The notes under the pieces: generated by a model
Databases searched by the model: none
Told to the model about the DNA's origin: nothing
Seen by the model: the letters and a program-made list of their open reading frames with translations, nothing else
Source of the DNA: Galbula dea
Lineage: Eukaryota; Chordata; Aves; Piciformes; Galbulidae
Direction: 5' to 3'
Assembly (NCBI GenBank): GCA_013399015.1
Contig: VWZX01004906.1
Coordinates: 373,460-437,459, forward strand
Length of the DNA stretch: 64,000 nt
Made by a program: the position numbers and the translations under genes
Shown: positions 24,409-37,189 of the stretch, in pieces
Layout of the letters: the number at the start of each line of letters is the position of its first letter
Numbering within the stretch: the stretch's first letter is position 1

Positions 24409-27400
24409 TATTTCAAGACACTTCTAATAAAACTTTTACTTAATATCTGAACTTGCTGAAGTGACTTTTGGCTGGTAGCTTGCAACCTCTGTGGATTACA
24501 TCCAGAAGGTTTCAGAGAGGTAACTGAAATAAGTCTGCTGTCACTGAGCCTGAATTCCCTGTGGAAAGGCTCTCATTTCCCTTGTGCTCAAAAATAAGAG
24601 TAGAAAGGGGCAGTGGCCAAACCAAGGTGGTTTTGTGATCATTGTTCGTGGTTGCCATGACCAAAGCCAAGCTGAGCTTGCTGCACACCTCAGTGCTGCC
24701 GTAGCAGTGAGCTGAGTGCACTGGGTCACCCAGCTGGAGCCCAGGAAGGGATAAGGTTAAGTCAAGTTGCATTGTCCTGTCCTGTTCTCCTTTCCTCTCT
24801 TGGTTTCAAGGTGAAAATTCTGCTGTAGCTGATGGGTCTCTGCTGACCCATGATCATTTCTGGTGCAAAATTTCAGAAAGGAACTGTCAGCAAGGACTTT
24901 GCTGGGAACATGGACAATGGGCCAGGAGAGAAATAGTGTCAGTGCAGGTAACTGGAGCAGGGTGGGGGGAAAGAAAGGTTTCCCTTTCATGATAGCATAC
25001 TATGGCTTAGTCTAGGCTCACTGCTGAGGCTGCCTTGGTAATAAGGGGTGTTAATTCTTACAGCTGTGCTTGCAGCTTGGGTGGCAAGTCCTGCAGAGGG
25101 CGAAGTTGAAAGACAAGATTCATTGGACCAACTATAAGCAGTCAGTTTTAGGGTAAGGGTGATTGTGCCACAGTCTGAGTCCACCTCCACAGTAGCAGAG
25201 CCTGCTGCTTTTGGTGTGGATTCTCACACAATAAGTAGGTGACAGTCACTTCTCTCAGCAGCTGAGAGTGGCTGTAGAGAGCTTTGCTAAAGCCTAAATG
25301 GGAATTGAGTGCATGAATAAAAAGTTTCCAGCACTCCACGAGCTTCACCATGAACAACTTCCTCTTTGTCAAGAGACATTCTTGGTTAAGAATTCCCTGC
25401 AGATGAGTTGGTTATGGTGAAGAGAAGAGCCTCAAGTGTGAGTGAGAAGTGACCCTAGATAGGCACAAGGGAAGGAGGAGACACCTGGCTGGCTGCTTTT
25501 CCTGAGTAAAATGAGAGAGGTTCTGGCAGCCCTTGGATGGTTTAAGTAAGAAGCAGTGGTTCCGCATCGAGAGGAAACATCTTGTTTGTTAATCAGCATT
25601 GCATTTGTCAAGAGAAGCCTAAGGTAGAGTTGATGTGCCCTCAACTGTTTTATCCTACCACCTTGAGGTGCTGCAAGCACCTTAGAGAGGCCTTGAGCTT
25701 GAAGGAATTAGTATCTGTCTTGGGAGCTTAATTCAGTCGTGCCTATGTCAATTGAGGATGCTCACTCTGCTTCTTTAGCAGAGCATTTCCTGATTCAAGA
25801 TGGTGCCCAAGGCAGAATACAGTCCTGCTGTGTCTGGCCAGACTTTCCAGTCCATGGTTTCCCTTTAAAAGCAACATGTTGATATCCTGGAGTTCACTGG
25901 GACAAGCCCTTGGAACCAAGAGCGAAGTGCAGTGAAGCTCAGAGAAAGGAACTGTTAGCTCTGTGCTGCTCCTGGGAGATATTCACAGTATCAGTTTGGC
26001 TCTTCAGTGTCTCCTGTTGCTGCTTTATTTCACAAGGCTGAACTGTGTCTTCAGGACGAGTTGATGCACTGAGATCACTGGGCCACAGCTTACTGAGAGA
26101 GGAAGAATCGTGCCTGTAAGCCACAGTTTCACTGCAGTGGTGGTAAAACATTAAATGCTGAAGCTGGGTTTGCTCTCTTTGCAAGCTGGTGCTCAGTAAT
26201 GGTGCTAAGGGGACACTTTGGCCTCCTCTCTCATCACACTCAGGCCTGACCAAATTCTGGTGGGCAGCACTTGAAGGCCATTGCCAGAAGGTTTGATCTT
26301 CCTAACTATGTCAGGGTTTTTTTCTGTTTCCTGGAAGCTTGTGTCACCTTAGAGCCATAGCTCAATTTGAATGCCAGCTTCTCTTTTGAGTTTCTGTCAG
26401 CCCAAGTGACTTTGCTGTCACTCAGCACCCACTGGCATCAACCAATTCCTTTGTGGGTGAAACCACCACTGAAAAGCTAACTCTCAGGGAAACTCTTTGA
26501 GCAGAACTTAAGTTCAGCAGTGGATTGTCACAGCCATAGTCCTGCATCCTCCTATGTCTGTGAGTATAAGTAGTGCTGGTAAGACCTTGTTTATATTGAG
26601 AAGAGGACACACTCTATGCAGCTCCGTGAGGACCCATTTCTGTAGCCTGTTGGATGGAGAGCAGACACCTGCACTTGCAGTGTTTTAGTCAGAGGAGGGG
26701 CTGTGTTAGCTCAGTGCCCAGCCTGGCCTAAGATGGGCATCAAGTGCAAGTGAGCAAGCTTCTGCAGCTTTAGTTGCAACTTGGTGCAAATTCTGGCTAG
26801 CTTATGTCTGACTCCTCAGTGTCCCCAAGTAGACATTTGGAGCAGTGTGTCTGAGGAGGATGTGTAGGACTGCTTGTGGAAGGTCATGAAAACAAGCAGG
26901 TGTCCAGAGAGAGCTCTCAATGACTGGAGATTGCTAATGGTCTAAAGCAGAGCGGGGCTGTCAGTGCCAGCCTTGCCCCTGCTTTACTGGACCACCTCAG
27001 GATTTGAACTATCAGGATTTGAACTATCTAGCTCATGTCAGGAGTTTGTTTTACTGGAGCCCCTGGGGGAAAATGTGTTGCTGCAATAAAGGTCTCATTA
27101 AAATCAGCATATCTTCAGCACAGTAATTTTCTCTCCTTAAATTGAAGAAACAACCAACCAGCTCAAATTGAAGAGGAGGAGGAATCACTCCTCATTCAGT
27201 GAGTTGTCTAGTTCTGGGCACAGTCCAAGTCCATCATTCAGGAGTTGGGTAAGTGTTAACAAGGTGGCTGGGGTTGTCCTCTGGGCTGGATCTGTTCTGC
27301 AGGAGCTTTTGGCTTGCTTTGCCTCTTTTCCCTTTAGGAGCTGCTGTGGGGAAGGGGAACCAAAGCTTTATCTGCTGTTGGCCCTACCATCTCTTGTTGG

Positions 27401-30400
27401 AAGATGCTGCTTCCATTTAAGAGGAGGATGGTGCAGCTTCCATGCAGGACCAGGCATTTGGAAATGGGAGATTCCTCCTCTGTGTACCTGGGGCTTCTGT
27501 CTGCTGATAAAGCCAAGCTGCTCCTTGTGCTGATACAAAGAGCAGTGATTGTCCTATATAAGCTTGCCAAGCTGCTTTGCACAGTGTCCTTCAGCTCTGC
27601 CTGTCTGCTCTTTCTCCTGTGCTTCCTCCTTTGTCAGAAGACAGACAAGTGGCTGAAGTAATCCAGGTCTCACTAAAGATTAGCCAAGAGAGTTTTATCA
27701 ATAAAGATTGTTCCAGCATTGCCGAGCAGCACCGTTGGCAGGGGGTGGAAGATGCTCCCTGCTAGTTAGTTCAGCTTTGGCACAGCTAATCCAAACAGGG
27801 AGTCACTATAGTGACTTTAGTTTGCATTTTCCCATAGAGCATGGCCAGGGTGTTCTGCATGGAGCTGTCTTTGCTGGTAACTGAATTGATGACAGCTGGC
27901 TCCAGAGGTCTGGGTTTGGGTGTTGGGGCATCCACCTGGCACAGGTAGCTGGGTAGAACTTCACACCAGCTGTGCTGGGGTCGGTTCCTCAGCACTTGTT
28001 GAGTTGGCAGGGAAAGAGGTGGGTTTGGAGAGAAAGGATAGCTGGGCTACTTCTGTCTCTGCATGAGAGAAGGAGGTGTGTGTACCTGCTAGGACACTGG
28101 TGTTGGTTTTGGCCTAGAGTATGTGTAGAGTTTATCTTTGAGGAGTTAAATATGCTGTTGTTTTACATGCTATTTCCATGCTTTCCATTCCCACCAGTCA
28201 GCCCTGAAGCCCTGGCTGTTTCCCTGCAGTTTCCTACCTCTCTGACACACCTTTGTCTATGCTCTGGCTCTGCTTTTCCAGGCTGATGAATATTCTTTGA
28301 TGCTTCTCTCACTCTTTGCACTCCACCTGTTTTTTGCACATTCCCCACTTCCCCAGCCCAGGTGTCTTCCATAAAGTGACTTCCCAAAGCTTTGCCTCAG
28401 CTCACTTCTGGTAGCTTTCTTCTGCCTCACAGGGGTCAGAATACTTTACTCCCCTCTGAAACTCTGTGTTTCACTTGGATGCCTGTTGGCAAAGCCCTTA
28501 ACCCCATCACCAGCCATGGGTTCAGTGAAGAGTTCATGGGGTGTTTTCTTCTTGTCTGTATGCAAAAATATGCTTTTGAGAATCCCCAGTCCTTTCCTGC
28601 CCCTGCATTTGTAGTTAACTTCCTGTGCAAATGCTTAGAGAGGATCAAGATCTCTCCTAAGGGCTGATGATTTCCTAGACATCCCTCGGTCTCCTGTGCA
28701 CTCCCTTTGTGTTCCTCTTGCCATCCTTGTCTTCTGCAGCCTGTTGATCCCTTTGTCTCTCTTCTTTCTTGCACTTCCTCTGAGGCCCCCAGTGGCTGCC
28801 GTCGCTTGAGGCAGGCTGCTTTGCATTCCTCTTCTACTCACCCTTCACTTCCTCAGCCTTGCCTTATCTCCAGGTGGAATTTGCAATGCAGACTTCTGTC
28901 TTAAGGAGATAAGGCAGCCGACTAGGGTAATTGCTGTGTGGAACGCTGATACAGAGGAGGGAACCTCCCCAGAGAGGCCAGGGAATTCTCTTAAATGTAT
29001 TTAATCTGTTTATTACACATCACACAGTGACATTTCCTGTTGCTTACACTGGCTATTATACTTTAATTGGAGATGAAATACTTCCTTGGGATCTAACTGA
29101 TAGCAGTGTGTTCTTAGTCATGCCAGGCAGCTGGAAGTTGTACTTGCTGTATTTGAACGCTTCATGGTCTCTATGTCTTCCCTGAAAGAGAAGTCTGTGG
29201 AATGATCTAGAGGTGACTACTAATCAAAGGACAGTCCAGCCCTGGGCATGCTTTTCTAACTTAGTTGCTTCACTCACACTCCCCAGTTGTTTTCCAGTAC
29301 TTCAGCAATACCATTCCAGTAAGTGGATTTCCTAAGTTGACAGAAGAGCAGTTAGTTTGCATCCTGCTCTTCATCCTGCAGCTCACTCCCTCTGACTCTC
29401 TCTGCTGTAAGCAGCAGAGTTCCAGCCTTTTCACTTAGAGGCTTTTGGGTTTGATTTGTGGAGTGATGGACATGGTGATTACAAAGGGCAAACAGTTAGA
29501 TCTTCAGAGCATTCCTAAAGTGGAATTGTTGCTTTTCCCTCCCTCTCCCCCTCCAGGCTCCCATTCCAGACTGAATTTAGCTTTTCTCAGTTGTAGACGT
29601 TTATTTAGCCCATCAGCAACTGCACAGCCTCAGTTTCTAGATCTTGTTCCTCTAGTGCTGCAGGAATGATGAGAAAATATTTTCTGGATTGCAGATGCTG
29701 GTGTCAGGGTTTGTTTTTTTCTACTGAAGGAAGATTTCTCAGCTGTTCTGTGCTTTCTTGGATGGTTGAAAGTTCCTTGCTTGAAAGTTCCAGCTCCTTT
29801 CCTTTCCTGGGAAGTTATCCTACATTTTGATGCTCTCCAAATCCAGGTAGTGACTAGTGGAGTTTTTTCCTTCAACAGAAACAGCAAGCAAACAGATCTT
29901 ACTTCTTTTTGCTTATCCCAGGGATAACTTGGGAAAGTCTAGGCTGGAATCCTCAAAACCTGATGTGGACTTGGTAGGATAGGTGGCTTCATGGTCCCTG
30001 TGAAAGTGTATTTTGCTCTGGATAGTACACTTCAAAAACTGCGATCTAGACAAACTTATTTTGTGGAATCTTTACCTCTCAGTCCTTTCAGGCTGATTTT
30101 CAAGATTGCTTGGTTGGTTGGTTGTTTATTTCATGCTCTGCAAGGCAAGAACTGACAGAAAGAAAAGGGATTTAGAGGAATAGTGTAAATGCCATACTGG
30201 TCATGTGTGGCTTTGTGGCAAACTGGTGAGATTTGACTTTGTGAGTGGCAACTAGTTCATTCTTTCCCCTCTAGCCAACCAAAGAGACACTCCAGACAAT
30301 CCTCCATACACAGACTAAATAGGGCTTCTCTGAGAAGACTGAGGGACCTCTTCTCCATTCTTCTCTTTCTGTAGCCTACATAGAAGAGCAGGGGAGGAAA

Positions 30401-33400
30401 TGAGACTATCCAAAGCGTGGTGGAGAAAGGCAGTAAAATGGGAAGCAATCAGGAACACAGGAGGGTTTGTAGGCAAAAGGCTGATGTGTTCCATGGTCAT
30501 CAGTGGATGGGAGAGGAGCTCCTGTGGCTCTGATGAGCAGCCTTGGAAAGGCCAATCTCTCGAAAGAGTGGGAGAGGTGAAGGAAAACCATGTCCCTTTC
30601 AGACACTTCGTGGGTGGTTAGGTTGGCAGCCTCCCAAGGTAACATAGATATTAGAGGAAGGGAGACTCCATCCCTCGGGGAGATGAGGAGGAAGAGAGTT
30701 GCCTTGGAGAAGGACTGGCAGATTGATCAGATTAAAGCAGGCATCTGGTCTGCCTGCCTTAACCCACCTTCAGACATCTCCTTCAGAGGTTTCTTAGCTA
30801 GTGTGTTAAACTGAGGTGTTCGAGCACCTAAGGAAGCTTGTCAGTATCTTCTGTAGGGGCTGGCACTTTGCTGATGTGAGCTTGCTTTTGGGGTGCTGTC
30901 TCCTAACACAGCTGAATACCTTAGCTGCTCTGAAGAAACAAGCTTGCAGGAGGGGGATGTGAGTCCTGGGCCTCTGTAGATCTCCACTGACTTTGTGTTC
31001 TCTTCTTTCTCCAAACCTTCCTCTTCAGATGAGTGTTTGCTGGAGAAAAGGTGATTAAATAAGGACCCCCTGCTCAGTGCATCCTTCAGATCTTAGTTAA
31101 CTTTGAAAACCATCATCTTATTTATGGCTTTTCCTCTGGATTTGTTGCGACACATTGTGCCAGTCTTACATGCCTGCTTTTCTCTGTCCTCTCAGGGAGG
31201 CTGCTTCAGCAGGGGTGATGTTTTGGCCCTTGGGAGAGCTTAATGTGTGTATTAGCAATTAAGGATGTGGCAGCAGCTTTGAAGACCTGAGAACCTGCCA
31301 GTTTGTGTTGCAGAAGAGGACTGCTTGTGATGTTTTTGTAGGGATGCAAGCAAGACTCTGCAGGGCAGACCTACCAGGCTGGCAAATGGTTGAGTGTAAT
31401 GCCCCACAGTCACATCCTTGGACTGCTCGGGGGGGTGGAGTCCATCCAGGTGTAGCTGGGATTTTTCCATGGTCAGGAGGTGATGGGATTTGAAGCAAGT
31501 CCCATCACTGTGCACCCTCCTGGTGACTGTGTCTCTTTAGTCCTCTAGGTAACACACAGTGATTGTACAAATGGGGGGGCTTCTGCTCTTACAGGTTTTT
31601 GTTGTTCACACCTAAAACCGAGTCAGTTTTCCTGTGCCCAGTGTAAGCACTACTGTGAGACAGAACCAGGAGCAGGATTTTGGAGACTTTGAAAGTATTC
31701 TAGCAGTAGCTCTAGCTCATAGTCAGTGCCAGGATGCACTACAAGGAGGCATTTTGTGATTGCTGCAGCACGGATATCCCTGGCTGTGTTACAAGTAAGA
31801 ACGTTTACCAGCTGGAGGAAAATCGGTGGTCCCTGTTGCTGCTCAGGGGCAGGAAAGGAGGCCCTGGGGAAAGCAGTAGGTTGAGTAGAGAGGAGACTGA
31901 AATTTCTACTTTTGAAAGTATATTTGGGGTGGAGGCTCCTTTCCTAAATCTGATTCATCTTCACTTGCCTCCTGCTTAACACAAGAAGATTCTTCTTCCT
32001 CCTGCTGCTACTTAAGGTTTCTCTTCTTGCCCTGTGCCAGCCTGCAGACTCCTGCCTCAGGGGCTGGTGGCAGTCATCTCCTAGAGGTGACTGTAGCCTT
32101 TTGGCCTTGGATTTTCTCAGAGATGATCAGCATTGATGTGTCCAGTGAGCAGCATGATCACAGCAGGCACTGCTGTTTCTAAACGAGGGGTGCTAGCTGT
32201 CAGAGGTAGGTAGGACATGCTTCTGCCTCTGCTGGCACACCTACACTGTTCCTCTCAAGCTGTGGCTGGCTCTCAAGGAGATAAAAACATCTAGCTGCTG
32301 CTTTTGAAGTCATTTTGGGGGAAGCGGGCATTTGATGAGGCTCTTTTCTCTTGGCCCTTGCTTGCATCCATAGCTGTTTGGGCTCCGGTTGTTCTTTGAC
32401 AGCCAGACTCATCAGAGATAAGGGCATCTTGTGTCACTAAGGAAAATAGCAGTGGAATCCTTTGGTCTGGAGTGCTTGGATTCCAGAGAGTTTGTGGTTG
32501 TTCAGCTTCTTTTGTGCTTCTTGTTAATTGAATCTGTTATCTCTGGTAGCACCTTTAACTGGCAGAAGCACACAGACCATGCCTGTCCTCCTGGGCTTCA
32601 GGAGCTGTTCTTGGCTGTTTCATGGGTCAAGGTGAGGTGCTTCCAAAAATACAGCTGGTCTTTATGCTGTCCAAGTGACTGGTTTGTTCTGCTGTGCTTT
32701 CAAGGCTAAGAGGGTGGAGGGCAAGTGCTTTGTCTTGAGTGCAGCTTCTCTGTGATGAAGTGATTCTTCCTCCCCAGGTTGTTTCAGCTAGGTCAGAAGA
32801 TCAATGTGTAGAGCTCAGTGGTGCAGTTGTTTTGTGCTTGCACATGGTGATAGTTGTCATGCACAGGTTGAGGACCTGCACTCCAAGCAGGCAGATGCAC
32901 ATGAGGAAGGAGAGGGCACTCACCTGTAGAGATGTCCTGGAATGACAAAAGTATCATGGTAAACTGCAATGCTTTCTGTCCCTGCTGATTTTTCTCTCAA
33001 ATACTGTGAGATCATGTATTGCCTTTGTGCAGTTTGTTTGTTTTCATGGACAAGACTTGCATTTCTGCTTGAGCTACAAAGAAAGACTGCAAGGCTGGTT
33101 GGCTGGCTTGGGATGGTAACTACTGGCAGACCACTGGTGTGGTTTGCAGTGATAGACTCCAAGAGCCCCTGACTGGGCTGGGATAAGTGAATGTGTTTCA
33201 TTTGCCACCCTAATCTGTCCAATTTTCCAGCTCTGAAGGGGTCACATACTCTTACTTGGAAATTCTCAGGTTGTTTTTCTGGTGCTGCAAGGTGTTCACT
33301 TGTGGTGTTGTCTTGAGTCCTGTTCTCAGAGGAGACAGGGTGGCTTGGTGAGTGAAGCAGACATACATCCAGTCTGTGTGCTGTCCACAGCCTGAATGAT

Positions 33401-34588
33401 TCAAGAAGGTGATTTGCAGCCTGTGCCCAGGGTGGCTGTAGTGTGGGGGGTAGCTGCTGGTGTTCTGGAAGTTGCTCTGGTGACCATTGCTAAAGTGTCA
33501 CTCTCCATTGGAATTGCATGTAACTCCAACTCACTGTGTTCCTGGGCTTTGATTCCTCCTTGCTGCTACTGATTTTTATTTATGATGCTTCTTGGACCTG
33601 GCCATCTTTTGTAAAAGCTTTGACCCTTTTGCCTCACATTTATTTTTCTTCTCTTTCCTGATGTGAGTTCTGCTTGTCACCTGGAGCAGAGTTCTCTCCA
33701 GTGGCAGGAAGAGTCAGTGTCCCTCACTTCCCTGCTCCTGTCATTCACCTGCAGTACACCTCAGTCTGTCACCCTCTCCTCTAGCTGAATCCAGCAGGGT
33801 GGGCTATGTGCCCTTGGCTTCTGCCTTTCTACCTTTTGCTTCTCTCTGCTGTCACATTGCATTTTAGAGATGATCAGTTGCCCCTACAGAAGGGCAACTC
33901 TTCTAAACCCAGTAAGAAAATCTGTGAGTAGGTCCTATATAGGAGTCTGAGCTCCTGGAGACTGCAGGAAAGGATAAGAAATCCCAACTTGCTCATCAAG
34001 TCACACAAGTGATATGAAGAGAAGAGGTTTTGATCTGATAATGTGGCTGCAGGCTTCAGAAACTGGTGGGCACTGGCAGATCAGTTCACTTATCCCAGCT
34101 TCCAGCTGACAGGTGCTCTATTTGCAGTGCTGGTGTTCCCATGCCAAATGAAAACAAGTGTTGAAAGAACAAAATGGCTGGTTGCTTTGTGGGTTAAACC
34201 CAATGAAAATGAAGAATGCTCCTGCTAGAACTTGGTTTGGTTTTGTGGCCCTGATACCTGTTGAGCTGAAATCACCAAGTTGCTTTCTGTGCTGGGGGCT
34301 GGACATGTTTGTGACATCTAATCGAATTCTGCCTTCTGCATGCCTCCTTGTGTTCTCCCTCTTGCTGTGTGGGTGACCTGTAGGGTTGGGACTTGGAAAT
34401 TAATGGATGTATCTGTTTCTTTAGGGAGAAATAAAAGCAGTTCTGCTGTCAGTGGGAGCCAGGTTCTAGCAGAAAGGAGCAGCCGGGAAGGATCTGCCCA
34501 GAGGATGCCTCGGCAACCCAGTGCCAGCCGGCTGCAGAAAGCAGGAGCTGCTGGGAAGAGCAGTGGAGGAGGAGGCAACAGTACCTAA
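23289..34588 (+). CDS. MZT2: MZT2, mitotic-spindle organizing protein 2 (gamma-tubulin ring complex subunit), complete
   Basis: Join 23289-23428, 23499-23653 and 34425-34588: 459 nt, 152 residues and TAA. The start ATG sits in a strong GCCGCCATG context; the first residues are MSETAAAMAAAMAEARL. The conserved helical core is LLSAEEAELFELAQAAG (about 22-38), LDPEVFR, then NVAPLAVFQVLKSMCAGQRL (about 56-75). A Pro/Ala-rich spacer follows. The basic C-terminal tail contains VLAERSSREGS and RMPRQPSASRL, close to human MZT2A/B (158 residues). The protein is a small component of the gamma-tubulin ring complex and associates with the N-terminus of gamma-tubulin complex proteins at centrosomes and spindles. 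All splice sites are GT-AG. Intron 2 is unusually long at 10.8 kb. Whether it corresponds to human A or B is not meaningful, because the human pair is a recent duplication. Confidence 0.95.
23499..23653 (+). CDS. MZT2: MZT2 exon 2
   Basis: 155 nt, acceptor CCCCGCAG and donor GAG|GTAGGC. It encodes RVLLDLLRMNVAPLAVFQ through the Pro/Ala-rich segment to residue 98. Confidence 0.93.
23664..23664. other. Ambiguous base N in the CpG island
   Basis: The only N noticed in the window. It lies 11 bases after the exon 2 donor and does not affect the coding sequence. Confidence 0.95.
24376..24409. repeat. (GT)n/(AT)n microsatellite
   Basis: A short GT run passes directly into about 12 TA dinucleotides. 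Confidence 0.95.
34425..34588 (+). CDS. MZT2: MZT2 exon 3 (C-terminal tail) and stop codon
   Basis: Phase-1 entry restores Gly99. It then encodes RNKSSSAVSGSQVLAERSS, QRMPRQPSASRLQ and a Gly-rich end before TAA at 34,586-34,588. The VLAERS and RMPRQPSA motifs match human MZT2, which ties this distant exon to exons 1-2. Confidence 0.93.
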
Positions 34589-36692
34589 AGACGACCTTAG
34601 AACTGCTGATGTGTTCTGATGCTTGGCAATGTACAGAAACTCTGCTTGTTAACTGCCTGTGTTGTCTGTATGAACCTGACAAACATGATTTGTGATACAA
34701 AAATGGAGCTGTTGTTTCTTGTTTCCAAAGCTTCCTTTGGCAGCCCAGACTATTAGGGATTACCTGAAGGCACTTGGGACAAAGAAAGAGATGTGGAGCT
34801 TAGAAAAGCTTGGAACGGTGCTCAGGTTGCTCCAGAAAAGTCATGACTCGTCTTACAAGGCAGTGCTTCCTGCTGCCTCTTTCCCTAAAATCCATTTTGA
34901 TCTCTTTGTGCTAACTGGAGCAGCAGAAAGCCTGGCTGGCTGAATTCCAAGGTGAGCAGTGCTGAGGTAGGTCACCTGTTGGTTATCACTGAGCCCTGCA
35001 GTGATGGAAGCTTGCACTGGACACCTGACTGTCTGGTGGGGTATGTTCTTCAGCTGATGGTTGGCCTGTTCCCTTCATCTCCATGCTTACCTGGGGTTTA
35101 GCACCATAATCTGGAGAGCAGTTTGACCTCTCATATAACATAACCACAACATGTTTCGTCCTTCCAGTGATGCTCATGTGCTTGTTCCTTTCTAGAGTGT
35201 TCCAGAACCCTTTGCCTAATGAACCAGGTCAAATGAGATGATGCCAGCTGAGGGAGAGCTTAGTGAAAGCCACGTGCGAGCAGCTGCAAGAAGGAAGTGG
35301 ATTTGTTAGGGTTTAAGTGTTGCCATTCATCATTCCAGAGCAGATCCAGGCAGGGTGTTGTGCCTCAGGAGCTCTTAGTCAAATCCATTTCCCTAAGTAG
35401 GAGAAAGTGCTTCCATTCTTTGTGGGGAATGAATAGTGTTTCCAGAGCTCAAGGAGATCTTGTGAACCTGACCAGCAGGTGCTAAAATCTCTTCCTGACC
35501 AAGAGAAGAACATACTAGAGAGTACAGTAATCTTTTGCAGAGGTTTCTGTGCTCAGCTAAATCCTAGCTTACATATTCCTCCTGAACAATAGTGCAGGTT
35601 GTCTCCCTCCTCTGACCAGTCCTAAGGCTTTTGTTCCTTAAGGGAAGATGGTGTGCTGACAGCACATGGCAGTCAGGAGGAACTGCTTCTGTGTGGGCTC
35701 TCCAGGCACTGCAGTTCCTCCAGGGAATACCCACTTGCTGTGACAGGGGCCCCTGTAGGTGTTACTACAGGCTGCAGGGGACAACCTGCTCTGTCCTGTT
35801 GTCCTCTGCAGGCTGGAGGGGAATCTGCCTCAGTGGTGGGAGTATCTCCTGCCACTTTTTCTGCTCTCTCCTTGCTTGTCAGCAGGATTGGGGTTTTCTT
35901 TGCATATTTCTTTTCCTCACTCTGGGCAGCATTTGGTCTTTCTTTAAATACATGTTTAGAGAGGTGCCACCAGCTTTGCTAATGGCTCAGCCCAGGTCCC
36001 CCTGCAGCACCCCCTGCCTCCATCCTTGCCATGTAAACCAAATAAACCAGCCATGAAAATCAGAACGTCTCAGGAGTGGGAGTTAGAAGTGGGACTAACT
36101 AGTAAGCTCATGGCTTGCAGTACCACAGCATGCACCTTCAGCTGTGCTGAAGGAAAGGTTTTCAAATGAGACAGATTACAAGGGGTTGGTTGTAAAACTG
36201 TGCACCTACTCCCTGCCTCTCCTCCAGAACAAACCCCAAACTGCAAGCTGAAAGTGATGGTGAAAAAGAGCAGCTGAAGGGCTGGTTTTTCTCTTAGAAG
36301 AAAAATTTTTGGTGCTCTCTATCCATAGAACAAGAGTGATCAGACCTGAGGTGTGACTGAAACCTCTCTGCAATATATCAAACTTTCTTGAGAATGAAAG
36401 TACCTAATAACAAGCATGGCTTCTCCCTGCAGGCTCACTGCTTCCTCTCTTTGTAACCAGCCTCCAGAGCTGCATTTGTTTTATTTACCCCTCTGCAGCT
36501 CCTACCTACCTCTGTTGTACCAACCTACCTGTCTTGAAGTCCCCACCACATCCTCCTGAGCAAAACTGTACACTCCTCAACCTGCAGTGCTGCTTCTTTC
36601 CTGCTGTACAGTGTTCCTGGCCAAGCTGTCCTGGTCTCCTTTCCCAACTACCTAGCTGAATAAAGTTTTTAGTGTTTGCCTTTATTTCTTCT
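34589..36692 (+). other. MZT2 3' UTR and downstream flank
   Basis: No AATAAA occurs close to the stop codon. Candidate signals are at 36,041-36,046 and 36,659-36,664; the second is followed by T/GT-rich DNA and looks better. If used, the 3' UTR would be about 2.1 kb. No repeats are recognised in between. Confidence 0.4.
36659..36664 (+). terminator. Candidate poly(A) signal AATAAA
   Basis: Hexamer in CTGAATAAAG, followed by a GTTTTTAGTGTTTG-type downstream element. It may end MZT2 transcripts, but the link is inferred from position only. Confidence 0.4.
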
Positions 36693-36935
36693 TGTCGTGG
36701 CTTAAGCCCACCCAGCAACAAAGCACCATGCTCACCCCTACCTCCCTCTGGTGGGCTGGGGAGAAGAAAATACAACAAAAAGCTCAAGGGTTAAGGTCAC
36801 CAGTTATGTTACCATGGAGGTGCTGATTGGCCTGACCTTGGCCAGAGGTGGGCCAAACTTGGAGCTGGGGGAGCTTCCCAAAGCTGCTTACAGGAGCCCA
36901 TGCCAGTAGTCTCTTCCTCCACTACCACAACCCTA
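36693..36935. mobile_element. Avian endogenous retrovirus LTR-like fragment
   Basis: Starts TGTCGTGG, then a CCAGCAACAAAGCACCA-like segment, a GTGGGCTGGGGAGAAGAAAA segment, and later TTGGCCAGAGGTGGG and TTGGAGCTGGGGGAGCTT. This series of motifs resembles a common avian retroviral LTR as I remember it. No internal retroviral genes are present, so it is probably a decayed solo LTR. The strand is not determined. Confidence 0.55.
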
Positions 36936-37189
36936 GTAGACACAAACCCGACACACATGGTGCTTCAAGATATCAGCAGGCACGCAGGTGAGGCACCCCT
37001 GCAGCTGGTGTTGCTTGTGAGCTTTAGGAGCACTTTGATCTGAGGTTCTCCACTGTGCTCTTGTGCCCAGCCTGGCTGCTTTCTGTGTTCTGATGACTGG
37101 CTTGGTGGATGGTGCAAGAACAGTGGAAGTAATTTTCCTTGACTTCAGGAAGTTTTGCATTGTGTTCTCCCAGTGACCCTGCGGAGTGA

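Larger units (their letters stand above)
23654..34424 (+). other. MZT2 intron 2 (10.8 kb)
   Basis: GT-AG intron with the acceptor TTCTTTAG at 34,424. After the CpG island it becomes AT-richer and CpG-poor. It contains the (AT)n repeat at about 24,386-24,409, a 15-bp tandem doublet at 26,999-27,028 and short TTGG repeats near 30,108. I recognise no CR1, internal gene or RNA in it. This is unusual for 10 kb here and may reflect repeats too old to see by eye. Confidence 0.7.
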
